Source: Pseudomonas laurylsulfatiphila
GTDB taxonomy: Bacteria; Pseudomonadota; Gammaproteobacteria; Pseudomonadales; Pseudomonadaceae
Direction: 5' to 3'
Assembly (NCBI RefSeq): GCF_002934665.1
Contig: NZ_NIRS01000001.1
Coordinates: 620,001-684,000, forward strand
DNA length: 64,000 nt
Shown here: one piece after another, positions 36,794-47,224 of the stretch
Layout: each line of letters begins with the position of its first letter
Numbering within the stretch: the stretch's first letter is position 1
Notes under the pieces: model-generated
What the model was told of the DNA's origin: nothing
Databases searched by the model: none
What the model saw: only the letters and a program-made list of their open reading frames with translations
Translations under genes and position numbers: made by a program

Positions 36794-39700
36794 CAGTGTG
36801 CCTCCGGATCAATGACCTTGAGCGAGTGAGCGCGGGCCGCCTGGCGCGCGGCTTTACGTTCGATGTAGCGACGGATAAGGACGTAGAACACCGGTGTCAG
36901 CAACAGACCGAAGAAGGTCACCCCGAGCATTCCGGAGAACACGGCAACCCCCATGGCCCGACGCATCTCGGAACCGGCGCCGGTGGACGTCACCAGCGGG
37001 ATGACGCCCATGATGAACGCGAACGACGTCATCAGGATCGGGCGCAGCCGCTGCCGGCAGGCTTCGAGAACAGCGTCCAGCGGCGACAGGCCCTGGTCCT
37101 GTTTGTCCTTGGCGAACTCGACGATCAGGATCGCGTTCTTGCACGCCAGCCCCACCAGCACGATCAAGCCGATCTGGGTGAAGATGTTGTTGTCGCCCTT
37201 GGAAATGATCACCCCGGCAATCGCCGACAGCAGGGTCATCGGCACGATCAGGATCACCGCCAGCGGCAGGCTCCAGCTTTCATACAGGGCCGCCAACACC
37301 AGGAACGCCAGCAGGACGCAGAGCGGGAACACCAGCAACGCGGTGTTGCCGGAAAGGATCTGCTGGTAGGTCAGGTCGGTCCACTCGTAGGTCATGCCGT
37401 TGGGCAGCTCTTGCTTCAACAGCTTTTCAATCGCCGCCTGCGCCTGGCCGGAGCTGTAGCCCGGGGCCGCGCTGCCGTTGATTTCTGCGGTGACGAAACC
37501 GTTGTAGTGCGAGACCCGGTCCGGCCCCGACGTCGGGCTGACCTTGACGAAGGTGGCCAGTGGAATCATCTCTCCACGGTCGTTGCGCACCTTCAACTGA
37601 CCGATCTGCTCCGGCTCCTGGCGGAACTGTTGCTCAGCCTGGACGTTGACCTGATAAGTACGGCCAAAACGGTTGAAGTCGTTGGCGTACAGCGACCCCA
37701 GGTACACCTGCAGCGTGTCGAATATGTCGTTGATCGCCACGCCGTGGGTCTTGGCTTTTTCGCGATCGATGGCGGCCTCGACCTGCGGCACGTTCACCGT
37801 GTAGCTGGTGAACAGGTTGGCCAGTTCCGGAACACTGCGGCTCTTGCCGATGATGTTCATGGTCTCTTTGTACAGCTCGTCGTAACCCAGGTTGCCGCGG
37901 TCTTCGATCTGCAGGCGGAAGCCACCAATGGTGCCCAGGCCTTGAACGGGCGGCGGCGGGAACACCGCGATATAGGCGTCTTGAATGCCACCGAACTTGG
38001 CGTTCAGCGAAGCGGAAATCGCTCCGGCGGACAGGCTCGGGCTTTTGCGTTCATCGAAAGCGCTCAAGCCGATGAACGCAATGCCAGCATTCGGGCTGTT
38101 GGTGAAACCGTTGATCGACAAGCCCGGGAAGGCCACGGCGCTGTCAAAGCCCGGTTCGTTCATGGCGATGGTGCTCATGCGCCGGATCACCGACTCGGTG
38201 CGATCAAGGCTGGCCGCATCCGGCAGTTGCGCGAAGGTCACCAGGTACTTTTTGTCCTGGGTCGGCACGAACCCAGTCGGCGTGGTGCTGAAGCCCATGT
38301 AGGTCATGGCGATCAGACCGGCATAGACCAGCAACGCCACGCTGCTGCCACGGATCACCTTGGACACGGTCCCGACATACCCGTTGCCGGCTTTTTCAAA
38401 CAACCGGTTGAAGGGTTTGAACAGCCAGCCACCGAACAGGCGATCCAGAATCTTCGAAAAGCGGTCCTTGGGTGCGCTGTGGGACTTGAGCAAAACCGCC
38501 GCCAATGCCGGCGACAAGGTCAGGGAGTTAAAGGCCGAGATCACTGTGGAGATCGCAATGGTCAGGGCGAACTGTTTGTAGAACTGCCCGGTCAACCCGG
38601 AGATGAACGCCGCCGGGACGAACACCGCGCACAACACCAACGCCGTGGCGATGATCGGGCCGGTCACCTCGCCCATGGCTTTTTGGGTCGCTTCGACCGG
38701 ATCGAGCCCCGTCTCGATATTGCGCTCGACGTTCTCCACCACGACGATCGCATCGTCGACCACGATGCCGATGGCCAATACCAGGCCGAACAGCGACAGG
38801 GCGTTGAGCGAGAAGCCGAACAGGTGCATCACGGCAAAGGTGCCGATCAGCGAAACCGGAACCGCCACCAACGGAATGATCGAGGCGCGCCAGGTTTGCA
38901 GGAACAGGATCACCACCAGCACCACGAGGATCAGCGCTTCGAACAAGGTGTGAACCACCGCCTCGATCGAGCTGCGCACAAAGATGGTCGGGTCGTAGAC
39001 GATCTCGTAATCCATGCCCTCCGGGAAGCTCTTTTTCAGCTCGGCCATCTTCGCCCGCACCTGGTCGGAAACGTCGATGGCATTGGAACCCGGGCGCTGG
39101 AAGATCGGCATCGCCACCGCTTCCTGGTTGTTGAGCAAGGCGCGCAAGGCGTACTGGTTGGAGCCGAGTTCAATCCGCGCAATGTCCTTGAGGCGGGTGA
39201 TTTCGCCGTCCGGACCACTGCGGACGATCACGTTCTCAAACTCTTCTTCGGTGACCAGCCGCCCTTGGGAGTTGATCGACATCTGGAAGCTGGTGGCGTT
39301 GGGTGCAGGCGGTGAACCCAGTTGGCCGGCCGCCACTTGGCGGTTCTGTTCACGCACCGCATTGACCACGTCGGTGGCGGTCAGGTTGCGTGACGCGGTC
39401 TTGTTCGGATCGAGCCAGATACGCAGCGAGTAGTCGCCGATACCGAACATCTTCACGTCACCGATTCCGTTCAGGCGCGACAGCTCATCCTTGACGTTGA
39501 GGATCGCGTAGTTGGACAGGTACAGCATGTCGTAGCGCTTGTCCGGCGAAGTCAGGTGCACCACCATCGTCAGCTCGGGCGACGCCTTGTCCACGGTGAT
39601 ACCGATGCGCGTCACTTCCTCCGGCAGTTTCGGCTCGGTGCGGGTCACGCGGTTCTGCACCTGTACCTGGGCGTTGTCCAGATCGGTGCCCAGGGCGAAG

Positions 39701-39984
39701 GTCACGGTGAGCGTGAGTCGACCATCGGCCGTCGACTGCGAGGACATGTACAGCATGTTCTCCACGCCGGTGATGGCTTGCTCCAGGGGCGCGGCCACGG
39801 TTTCACCGATGACCTTGGGGTTGGCCCCCGGATAGTTGGCGTGGACGACAACGGTGGGTGGCACCACTTCCGGGTACTCGCTGATCGGCAGCTGGAACAG
39901 CGAGATCGCACCGGCGATCAGGATCAGCAGCGAGAGCACGGCGGCGAAGATCGGCCGCGTGATAAAGAACCGGGAGAACTTCAT
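36793..39984 (-). CDS. mexF: RND multidrug efflux pump MexF
   Basis: A 1063-residue inner-membrane proton-driven antiporter. It begins MKFSRFFITRPIFAAVLSLL, followed by the porter domain EYPEVVPPTVVVHANYPGANP. The membrane relay aspartates are in GIVVDDAIVVVENVERN (helix 4), and a second half contains the matching KNAILIVEFAKDKQDQG. Size, the MKFSRFFI start and gene order mexE-mexF-oprN support MexF rather than MexB. It pumps drugs such as chloramphenicol and quinolones, and quorum-related molecules, in P. aeruginosa. It starts 12 nt after the mexE stop. Confidence 0.92.
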   Translation of the reverse strand: MKFSRFFITRPIFAAVLSLLILIAGAISLFQLPISEYPEVVPPTVVVHANYPGANPKVIGETVAAPLEQAITGVENMLYMSSQSTADGRLTLTVTFALGTDLDNAQVQVQNRVTRTEPKLPEEVTRIGITVDKASPELTMVVHLTSPDKRYDMLYLSNYAILNVKDELSRLNGIGDVKMFGIGDYSLRIWLDPNKTASRNLTATDVVNAVREQNRQVAAGQLGSPPAPNATSFQMSINSQGRLVTEEEFENVIVRSGPDGEITRLKDIARIELGSNQYALRALLNNQEAVAMPIFQRPGSNAIDVSDQVRAKMAELKKSFPEGMDYEIVYDPTIFVRSSIEAVVHTLFEALILVVLVVILFLQTWRASIIPLVAVPVSLIGTFAVMHLFGFSLNALSLFGLVLAIGIVVDDAIVVVENVERNIETGLDPVEATQKAMGEVTGPIIATALVLCAVFVPAAFISGLTGQFYKQFALTIAISTVISAFNSLTLSPALAAVLLKSHSAPKDRFSKILDRLFGGWLFKPFNRLFEKAGNGYVGTVSKVIRGSSVALLVYAGLIAMTYMGFSTTPTGFVPTQDKKYLVTFAQLPDAASLDRTESVIRRMSTIAMNEPGFDSAVAFPGLSINGFTNSPNAGIAFIGLSAFDERKSPSLSAGAISASLNAKFGGIQDAYIAVFPPPPVQGLGTIGGFRLQIEDRGNLGYDELYKETMNIIGKSRSVPELANLFTSYTVNVPQVEAAIDREKAKTHGVAINDIFDTLQVYLGSLYANDFNRFGRTYQVNVQAEQQFRQEPEQIGQLKVRNDRGEMIPLATFVKVSPTSGPDRVSHYNGFVTAEINGSAAPGYSSGQAQAAIEKLLKQELPNGMTYEWTDLTYQQILSGNTALLVFPLCVLLAFLVLAALYESWSLPLAVILIVPMTLLSAIAGVIISKGDNNIFTQIGLIVLVGLACKNAILIVEFAKDKQDQGLSPLDAVLEACRQRLRPILMTSFAFIMGVIPLVTSTGAGSEMRRAMGVAVFSGMLGVTFFGLLLTPVFYVLIRRYIERKAARQAARAHSLKVIDPEAH

Positions 39985-39996
39985 GGCAGTGTTCCT

Positions 39997-41238
39997 TTAT
40001 CCGCGAGGCGAAACGGCGGCATCGGTTTTCACCAGCGCCGGTGACGGAGCGACGGGCTGATTACCCGCCTCGACGGCCTGCCGCTGACGGGCCAGGTTGG
40101 CGACGGTTTGCGCATCGGTCATCGGCGCGTCCTGAGGCGCGACCACCGCGCCGGGACGAACCCGTTGCAGGCCGTTGATGATGATCCGGTCGTCTTTTTG
40201 CAAACCGCTGCGCACGATGCGCAAGCCTTCGAGCTTCGGCCCCAGATCGACGCTGCGGTACACGGCCTTGTTGTCTTGGTCGATCACCAGCACGAATCGC
40301 TTGCCGAGGTCAGTGCCCACGGCCTCGTCCTTGATCAACAGGCCGGCATAGGCCGCGCTGCCCACCAGTTTCAATCGGGCATACAGGCCCGGGGTGTATT
40401 GACCGTCGGCGTTGTCGAACACCGCGCGGCCACGGATGGTGCCGGTCTTGGGATTGACCTGGTTGTCGACGAAGTTCATCTGCCCCAAGTGGCTATTGCC
40501 CTCCTCGTTCGACAAGCCCATGTACACCGGCGTGGATTGACTGCGCCGGCCTTCACGGGAGAGCTGGCCGTACTTGAGGAACAGGCGTTCATCGGCATCG
40601 AAATAGGCGTAGACCTTGTCGGTGGAGACCACGCTGGTCAGCGCCGAGGTGTCGGCGGTGACGATGTTGCCGGCGGTGATTTCGGCACGGCTGACCCGGC
40701 CGCTGATCGGCGCGGTGACGCGGGTGAAGCTCAGGTTCAGGCGCGCCAGATCCAGCTGCGCCTGAACCGAATCGACACCGGCCTTGGCTTCCTGGGCCGT
40801 GGTGCTGCGCGTGTCGGCCAGTTCCGCAGAAATGGCATTGCTGCTCAGCAGGCGCTGGCCGCGCTGCGCTTCGTTGGCGGTTCGAACCAGCGCGGCGCGA
40901 GCTTGTTGCAACTGCGCTTCGAGGCGGTGCACTTCGTGTTCGAACGGACGTGGATCGATCTGGAACAGCAGATCCCCTTTCTTGACCGACTCGCCATCGG
41001 TGAAGGCGACACGATCGATCTGCCCCGAAACCCGCGGACGAACCACGACGGTTTCCGGCGCCTCCAGACGGGCGGTGACTTCATCCCATTCGGTAATGGG
41101 TTGCTCAAGCACTTTTGCGACGGTGACAGAAGGCGCACCCGGCGCCTTGGCGGCATCGGGTGCGTGACCGCAGGCCGTGATGGCCGCCAGGGTCAGGGCA
41201 GCAAGGGGATAACGCAAAGGTTTGAGTGACTGTTCCAT
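39997..41238 (-). CDS. mexE: RND efflux periplasmic adaptor MexE
   Basis: A 413-residue membrane-fusion lipoprotein that links MexF to OprN. The signal ends in AAITACGHAP with the lipid-bearing cysteine. Next come the barrel/lipoyl segment VRPRVSGQIDRVAFTDGESVKKGDLLFQIDPRPFEHEV, a coiled-coil hairpin (about residues 110-180), and the second lipoyl half FTRVTAPISGRVSRAEITAGN. The start at 41238 gives the usual MEQSL N terminus; the longer frame has no signal. First gene of the operon; a palindrome near 41334 lies in its promoter region. Confidence 0.9.
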   Translation of the reverse strand: MEQSLKPLRYPLAALTLAAITACGHAPDAAKAPGAPSVTVAKVLEQPITEWDEVTARLEAPETVVVRPRVSGQIDRVAFTDGESVKKGDLLFQIDPRPFEHEVHRLEAQLQQARAALVRTANEAQRGQRLLSSNAISAELADTRSTTAQEAKAGVDSVQAQLDLARLNLSFTRVTAPISGRVSRAEITAGNIVTADTSALTSVVSTDKVYAYFDADERLFLKYGQLSREGRRSQSTPVYMGLSNEEGNSHLGQMNFVDNQVNPKTGTIRGRAVFDNADGQYTPGLYARLKLVGSAAYAGLLIKDEAVGTDLGKRFVLVIDQDNKAVYRSVDLGPKLEGLRIVRSGLQKDDRIIINGLQRVRPGAVVAPQDAPMTDAQTVANLARQRQAVEAGNQPVAPSPALVKTDAAVSPRG

Positions 41239-41333
41239 GGGGGTGTCCGCCAGACGGTTTAAGGGTTGGAGAATTCTCGGCCGCACAAAGGGCAGCGACG
41301 AATCGAATGGAGTGAACTTGGGTATCACTATTA

Positions 41334-41347
41334 ATGATGACTATCAT
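41334..41347. promoter_or_regulatory. palindrome ATGAT-N4-ATCAT upstream of mexE
   Basis: Inverted repeat about 95 bp before the mexE start, in the AT-rich presumed promoter. The overlapping minus-strand string ATCA-N5-AGTGAT only partly fits the MexT box remembered from P. aeruginosa, so the bound regulator is uncertain. Confidence 0.35.
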
Positions 41348-41381
41348 GTATAAGCACAAAAAAAAGGTTTTCACGCAACAC

Positions 41382-42058
41382 CTGTAGGAGCCGGCTTGCC
41401 GGCGATGGACTCGAATGCGCCGCGTTCATCCAGATCGCACGCGTTATCGTTGACGACCATCGCTGGCAAGCCAGCTCCCACAATGGACCGTGCCCACGCT
41501 GAAACTGTAGGAGCCAGCCTGCTGGCGATGGACTCCAGTGCGCCGCGTTCATCCAGATCACCCGCGTTATCGTTAACGACCATCGCTGGCAGGCCAGCTC
41601 CCACAATGGACCGTGCCCACGCTGAAACTGTAGGAGCCAGCTTGCTGGCGATGGACTCCAGTGCGCCGCGTTCATCCAGATCACCCGCGTTATCGTTAAC
41701 GACCATCGCTGGCAGGCCAGCTCCCACAATGGACCGTGCCCACGCTGAAACTGTAGGAGCCAGCTTGCTGGCGATGGACTCCAGTGCACCGCGTTCATCC
41801 AGGTCAGACGCGTTATCGTTCACGACCATCGCTGGCAAGCCAGCTCCTACAGGGGACCGTGTTTATCCAGTTCGCACGCGTTTTCGTTAACGACCATCGC
41901 TGGCAGGCCAGCTCCTACAGGGGGACCGTGTTTATCCAGTTCGCACGCGTTATCGTTCACGACCATCGCTGGCAGGCCAGCTCCTACAGGGGACCGTGTT
42001 TATCCGGTTCGCACGCGTTATCGTTAACGACCATCGCTGGCAAGCCAGCTCCTACAAA
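41382..42058. repeat. REPIN array A (four 123-bp units plus three 68-bp part units)
   Basis: Units begin at 41382, 41505, 41628 and 41751, exactly 123 bp apart. Each has a GGAGCCAGCTTGCTGGCGAT palindrome, a spacer with ACGCGTTATCGTTAACGACC, the opposite palindrome, and a GACCGTGCCCACGCTGAAA linker. From 41824 on, shorter copies with only one palindrome repeat every 68-69 bp up to 42058. The region between mexE and the truncated LysR gene contains nothing else. Long open frames through it are by-products of the repeats. Confidence 0.95.
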
Positions 42059-42123
42059 AGACCGCGTCCGGGTCCAAACCAGTGAAAGCCCCAAAAAAGG
42101 AATGCTCTGTTCAAGCCTATGAA

Positions 42124-42417
42124 TTAACGGGATTTTTCATTGCAAGCCGTCAAACTGACGACCGAACAAATGGAGTCCAGTGCCGGACCGAGCGTTTGCG
42201 CCACCTGCAAGGCTCGGGTGGTCGGTTCCATTTTGTGGCCAATGCGTTTAAACAGAGGGTCGTTGAACAGTGTGCGCAGACGAGCCAATGCGCCGCTGAC
42301 CGCCGGTTGGCCCAGGGAAAGTCTTTGTGCGGCCCGAGTGACATTGCGCTCCTGAATGAGCGCCTCGAATACCACCAGCAAATTGAGGTCGATATTGCGC
42401 AGATCATTACGTTTCAT
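42124..42417 (-). pseudogene. truncated MexT-like LysR regulator
   Basis: A 97-residue product containing only the LysR DNA-binding half: DLRNIDLNLLVVFEALIQERNVTRAAQRLSLGQPAVSGALARLRTLFNDPLF. It continues KRIGHKMEPTTRALQVAQTLGPALDSICS and then ends in unrelated residues. Intact members have about 300 residues with an effector domain. The remaining part resembles MexT, the activator of mexEF-oprN. It sits next to that operon, separated by REPIN array A, which may have arisen with the deletion. It may still bind DNA, but it cannot sense an inducer. Confidence 0.75.
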
Positions 42418-42564
42418 GGGTCAGCACCCTGTGAGGTGTTTTGACTTGAGCCACGGGTTCGGGCCTGCAAGGCCATTGCCGCGAATTTATATTACGACCA
42501 TCATTAATACCAGCCCTTCAGCAAAAAATTGCCATGGCGCCCATCGGAAGACAGGACTCCACTC

Positions 42565-43176
42565 ATGAAAGTGACGAAAGACAAGGCAGCCGCCAACAAG
42601 GAAGCGATCCTCGGGGCGGCCTCGAGGATGTACCGGGAAAAAGGCATCGACGGCATCGGGATCGGCGAACTGTCCCGCTCGGTGGGCCTGACCCACGGCG
42701 GCTTTTACGGACAGTTCCCAGGTGGCAAGGAGCAGTTGGCGTCGGAGGCCGTGAGCCGTACGTTCGAAACCAACATCGACGACTGGCGAGCGGCCAAATC
42801 CATCCCCGAACTGCTCAAGAGGTACTTGAGCCAAGGCCACATGAACAACTGGACCGAAGGCTGCCCGATCCCTGCCCTGGCGGCCGATGTCGCGCGCAAC
42901 GGCGGTGCCGTCAGCCACTCGTTCACCCAAGGCGTGCAGGCCCTGATCGAAACGCTGATGCCATTGGTCGACGGCGAAACCGTTGATGAAAAGCACCAGG
43001 AAGCCTTGCGCATCCTGTCATCGATTACCGGGGCGATACTGATCGCCAGAGCCCTGGACAACCCGCGATTGTCGCAGCAGTTCCTGCAATCGGTGATCGA
43101 TGCCTGGCCTGCCAAGGCCGAAAAAACCGCACAGGACGTACCGGTGCGACAAACCGGCGATACAAGTCAAGGATGA
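42565..43176 (+). CDS. TetR-family transcriptional regulator
   Basis: A 203-residue regulator. The HTH lies in residues 8-55 (NKEAILGAASRMYREKGIDGIGIGELSRSVGLTHGGFYGQFPGGKEQL), and the C-terminal domain carries the NWTEGCPIPALAADVAR block common in TetR_C regulators of oxidoreductase genes. The start at 42565 follows ACAGGACT; an earlier TTG would add twelve residues. It is divergent from the truncated LysR gene and 87 bp before a redoxin/oxygenase fusion on the same strand. Its target is unknown. Confidence 0.85.
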   Translation: MKVTKDKAAANKEAILGAASRMYREKGIDGIGIGELSRSVGLTHGGFYGQFPGGKEQLASEAVSRTFETNIDDWRAAKSIPELLKRYLSQGHMNNWTEGCPIPALAADVARNGGAVSHSFTQGVQALIETLMPLVDGETVDEKHQEALRILSSITGAILIARALDNPRLSQQFLQSVIDAWPAKAEKTAQDVPVRQTGDTSQG

Positions 43177-43263
43177 GGAGCCGCATCATCGCTCCGGGCA
43201 GCTTCAACAAGACTGAACTAGCTTTACCTGCAACGATCCACGGCCAACGGGTAAGGAGTTGTG

Positions 43264-44352
43264 ATGCGTGCCACGGCATTTTCAGTCGGTCAACCAGCCC
43301 CCTGGTTTCATTGCCGCACTCAACTACGAGAACGCTTTTGTTTCGACACGATTGCCGGTCGGTATGTAGTGCTTTGTTTTTTTGGTTCTGCGGCTGACCC
43401 TGTATCCACTAAAGTTCTGGAAGATATTCAGGCCCATCGCCCACGGTTTGATGATGATCAAATCTGCTTCTTTGGTGTTTCCGTCGACCCAGAGGATGAA
43501 AAGCTGAAGCGGGTGGAGAGTTCGATACCCGGCATACGCTTCATCTGGGATTTCGATCGGTCGGTCAGCAAGCTCTACGGTACATTGCAGCCAGACGGCA
43601 GCATCAGGCAAATGACCTATGTGCTGGACCCTGCGCTACGTGTCCTGGCCATCGTCCCGATAAAAACACCCATCGATAACCATGTACCCTCGTTAATGCG
43701 CTTTCTGGATCGATTGCCTGCAACGGCTGCGCCACATGCCGCCACTCCGCACGCCCCCGTCCTGGTGGTTCCCCGCATATTTGAGCCGTCGTTGTGTAAA
43801 GCACTGATCAGTTATTACGACGAACGCGGCGGAGAGGAATCCGGGTTCATGACGGAGCAGTCGGGTAAAACCGTCCACATCACTGACCATAATCACAAAC
43901 GACGTCGTGACTGCGTTATTGAAGATGAAGTGCTAGCCAAGGCCTGTGAATCGCGTATAGCCAGCCGTTTACTTCCAGAGTTACATAAAGCATTCCAGTT
44001 CAATGCCACTCGAATGGAGCGCTATCTGGTGGCCTGCTACAACAGCGAGGAAGGCGGGCATTTCCGGCCCCACAGGGACAACACCACGAAGGGTACGGCC
44101 CATCGCCGTTTTGCCGTTTCCCTGTTTCTTAATTCGGGAGAGTACGAAGGTGGTTTTCTGCATTTTCCAGAGTATGGAAAAGTGTATTACAACGCGCCGA
44201 CAGGAGGGGCCGTGGTGTTTTCCTGTTCACTCTTGCACGAAGCCACTTCTGTAACCCAAGGTCGCCGTTACATGTTTCTGCCGTTTCTCTACGATGATGC
44301 TGCTGGCGTCATTCGAGAACAGAACCTCTCATTTATTGAAAGACAGCCTTGA
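43264..44352 (+). CDS. redoxin / 2OG-Fe(II) oxygenase fusion
   Basis: A 362-residue protein of two parts. Residues 1-155 look like an AhpC/TSA thioredoxin fold: FSVGQPAPWF, VVLCFFGSAADP, FFGVSVDPED, and YGTLQPDGSIRQMTYVLDPALRVLA. The usual peroxidatic Cys position reads CFFGSAADP with no second Cys nearby, so peroxidase activity is doubtful. Residues 170-350 are a prolyl-hydroxylase-like dioxygenase: YNSEEGGHFRPHRDN with the HxD iron ligands, FLNSGEYEGGFLHFPEYG, and LLHEATSVTQGRRYMF with the distal His and the 2-oxoglutarate Arg. AAGGAG lies 5 nt before ATG 43264. The substrate is unknown. Confidence 0.85.
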   Translation: MRATAFSVGQPAPWFHCRTQLRERFCFDTIAGRYVVLCFFGSAADPVSTKVLEDIQAHRPRFDDDQICFFGVSVDPEDEKLKRVESSIPGIRFIWDFDRSVSKLYGTLQPDGSIRQMTYVLDPALRVLAIVPIKTPIDNHVPSLMRFLDRLPATAAPHAATPHAPVLVVPRIFEPSLCKALISYYDERGGEESGFMTEQSGKTVHITDHNHKRRRDCVIEDEVLAKACESRIASRLLPELHKAFQFNATRMERYLVACYNSEEGGHFRPHRDNTTKGTAHRRFAVSLFLNSGEYEGGFLHFPEYGKVYYNAPTGGAVVFSCSLLHEATSVTQGRRYMFLPFLYDDAAGVIREQNLSFIERQP

Positions 44353-44380
44353 GTGCCAGTTCGGACCATGATCGCCGGAT

Positions 44381-44409
44381 GCCCTCCGCTGAAGTAAAAG
44401 CCGGAGGGC
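44381..44409. terminator. hairpin between convergent genes
   Basis: GCCCTCCG and CGGAGGGC form an 8-bp stem around a 13-nt loop between the oxygenase fusion and katG stops. It has no T run, so it is a weak terminator candidate. Confidence 0.4.
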
Positions 44410-44451
44410 GAGCCGAGGCACCTTTTGCCGGTAGTGCCAGCGTTATCTCCT

Positions 44452-46746
<2,295 letters not shown>

Positions 46747-46788
46747 CTAACCACCCTTGAGCGTGGATCCGGATCACCGATTGATGAA

Positions 46789-46826
46789 ATAGCTTTTCGG
46801 TATGGGATCCATAGCCTTAAGGCTAT
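46789..46826. promoter_or_regulatory. OxyR-like binding site upstream of katG
   Basis: Reads ATAG-N7-GTAT-N7-ATAG-N8-CTAT. The OxyR pattern is four ATAG/CTAT elements at 7-nt spacing, so three fit and the last is displaced by one base. The right half is part of a perfect 18-bp palindrome CATAGCCTTAAGGCTATG (46810-46827). Confidence 0.55.
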
Positions 46827-46975
46827 GACAGCCCCGTGATCAGTCGCTCCAGACCCTCCATTAAAGTACCGGTCCGGGAAACTGTCGCTTCATCCGTGGA
46901 GATAGCTGATAAACAGTGCAAATCAGCAAGGAGGTTGGCAATGCTTCCATGACCCGGGGCTTTGCTGCACGCAAT

Positions 46976-47005
46976 AAAAAACCGGCCTTTCAGCCGGTTT
47001 TTTTT
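46976..47005 (-). terminator. rho-independent terminator after ybdD
   Basis: AAAAACCGGC pairs with GCCGGTTTTT around a 6-nt loop, with long A and T runs on both sides, 8 nt beyond the stop of the minus-strand ybdD gene. Confidence 0.92.
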
Positions 47006-47012
47006 GTTTCAC

Positions 47013-47210
47013 TCAACAGCACTTGGGTCCGGCTTTACTGCCGTAACGGGCTTCCTGGCGCTCGCGGAAGAACGCCTCGTAGTCCATCACCGGTTTGTCC
47101 GGGTGCTTGCTCTGCATGTGCTCGACGTAGTTGTCGTAGTCGGGCATGCCGACCATCAGGCGCGCGGCCTGACCGAGGTATTTGCCCAGGCGACTCAGGT
47201 CATTGAACAT
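47013..47210 (-). CDS. ybdD: YbdD/YjiX family small protein (DUF466)
   Basis: A 65-residue protein that usually accompanies CstA-type transporters. Family features are [21 protein letters not shown] in the first half and [18 protein letters not shown] near the end, finishing with a PKCC tail. It lies 14 nt after cstA on the same strand and ends at a strong terminator, so the two form one operon. Its role is not well established; it may assist the transporter. Confidence 0.92.
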   Translation of the reverse strand: MFNDLSRLGKYLGQAARLMVGMPDYDNYVEHMQSKHPDKPVMDYEAFFRERQEARYGSKAGPKCC

Positions 47211-47224
47211 GCTGCCCTCCTCGC

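Noticed and set aside
36796..39315. 839-codon open frame antisense to mexF
   Set aside because: High-GC codon bias leaves the opposite strand open; the product is His/Arg/Gln-rich without domains, while mexF is fully conserved.
41331..41890. Several 155-165-codon open frames of repeated MNAAHWSPSPASW-like or MDSSAPRSS-like units
   Set aside because: They are translations of REPIN array A; the unit length of 123 bp is a multiple of three, so frames stay open without coding.
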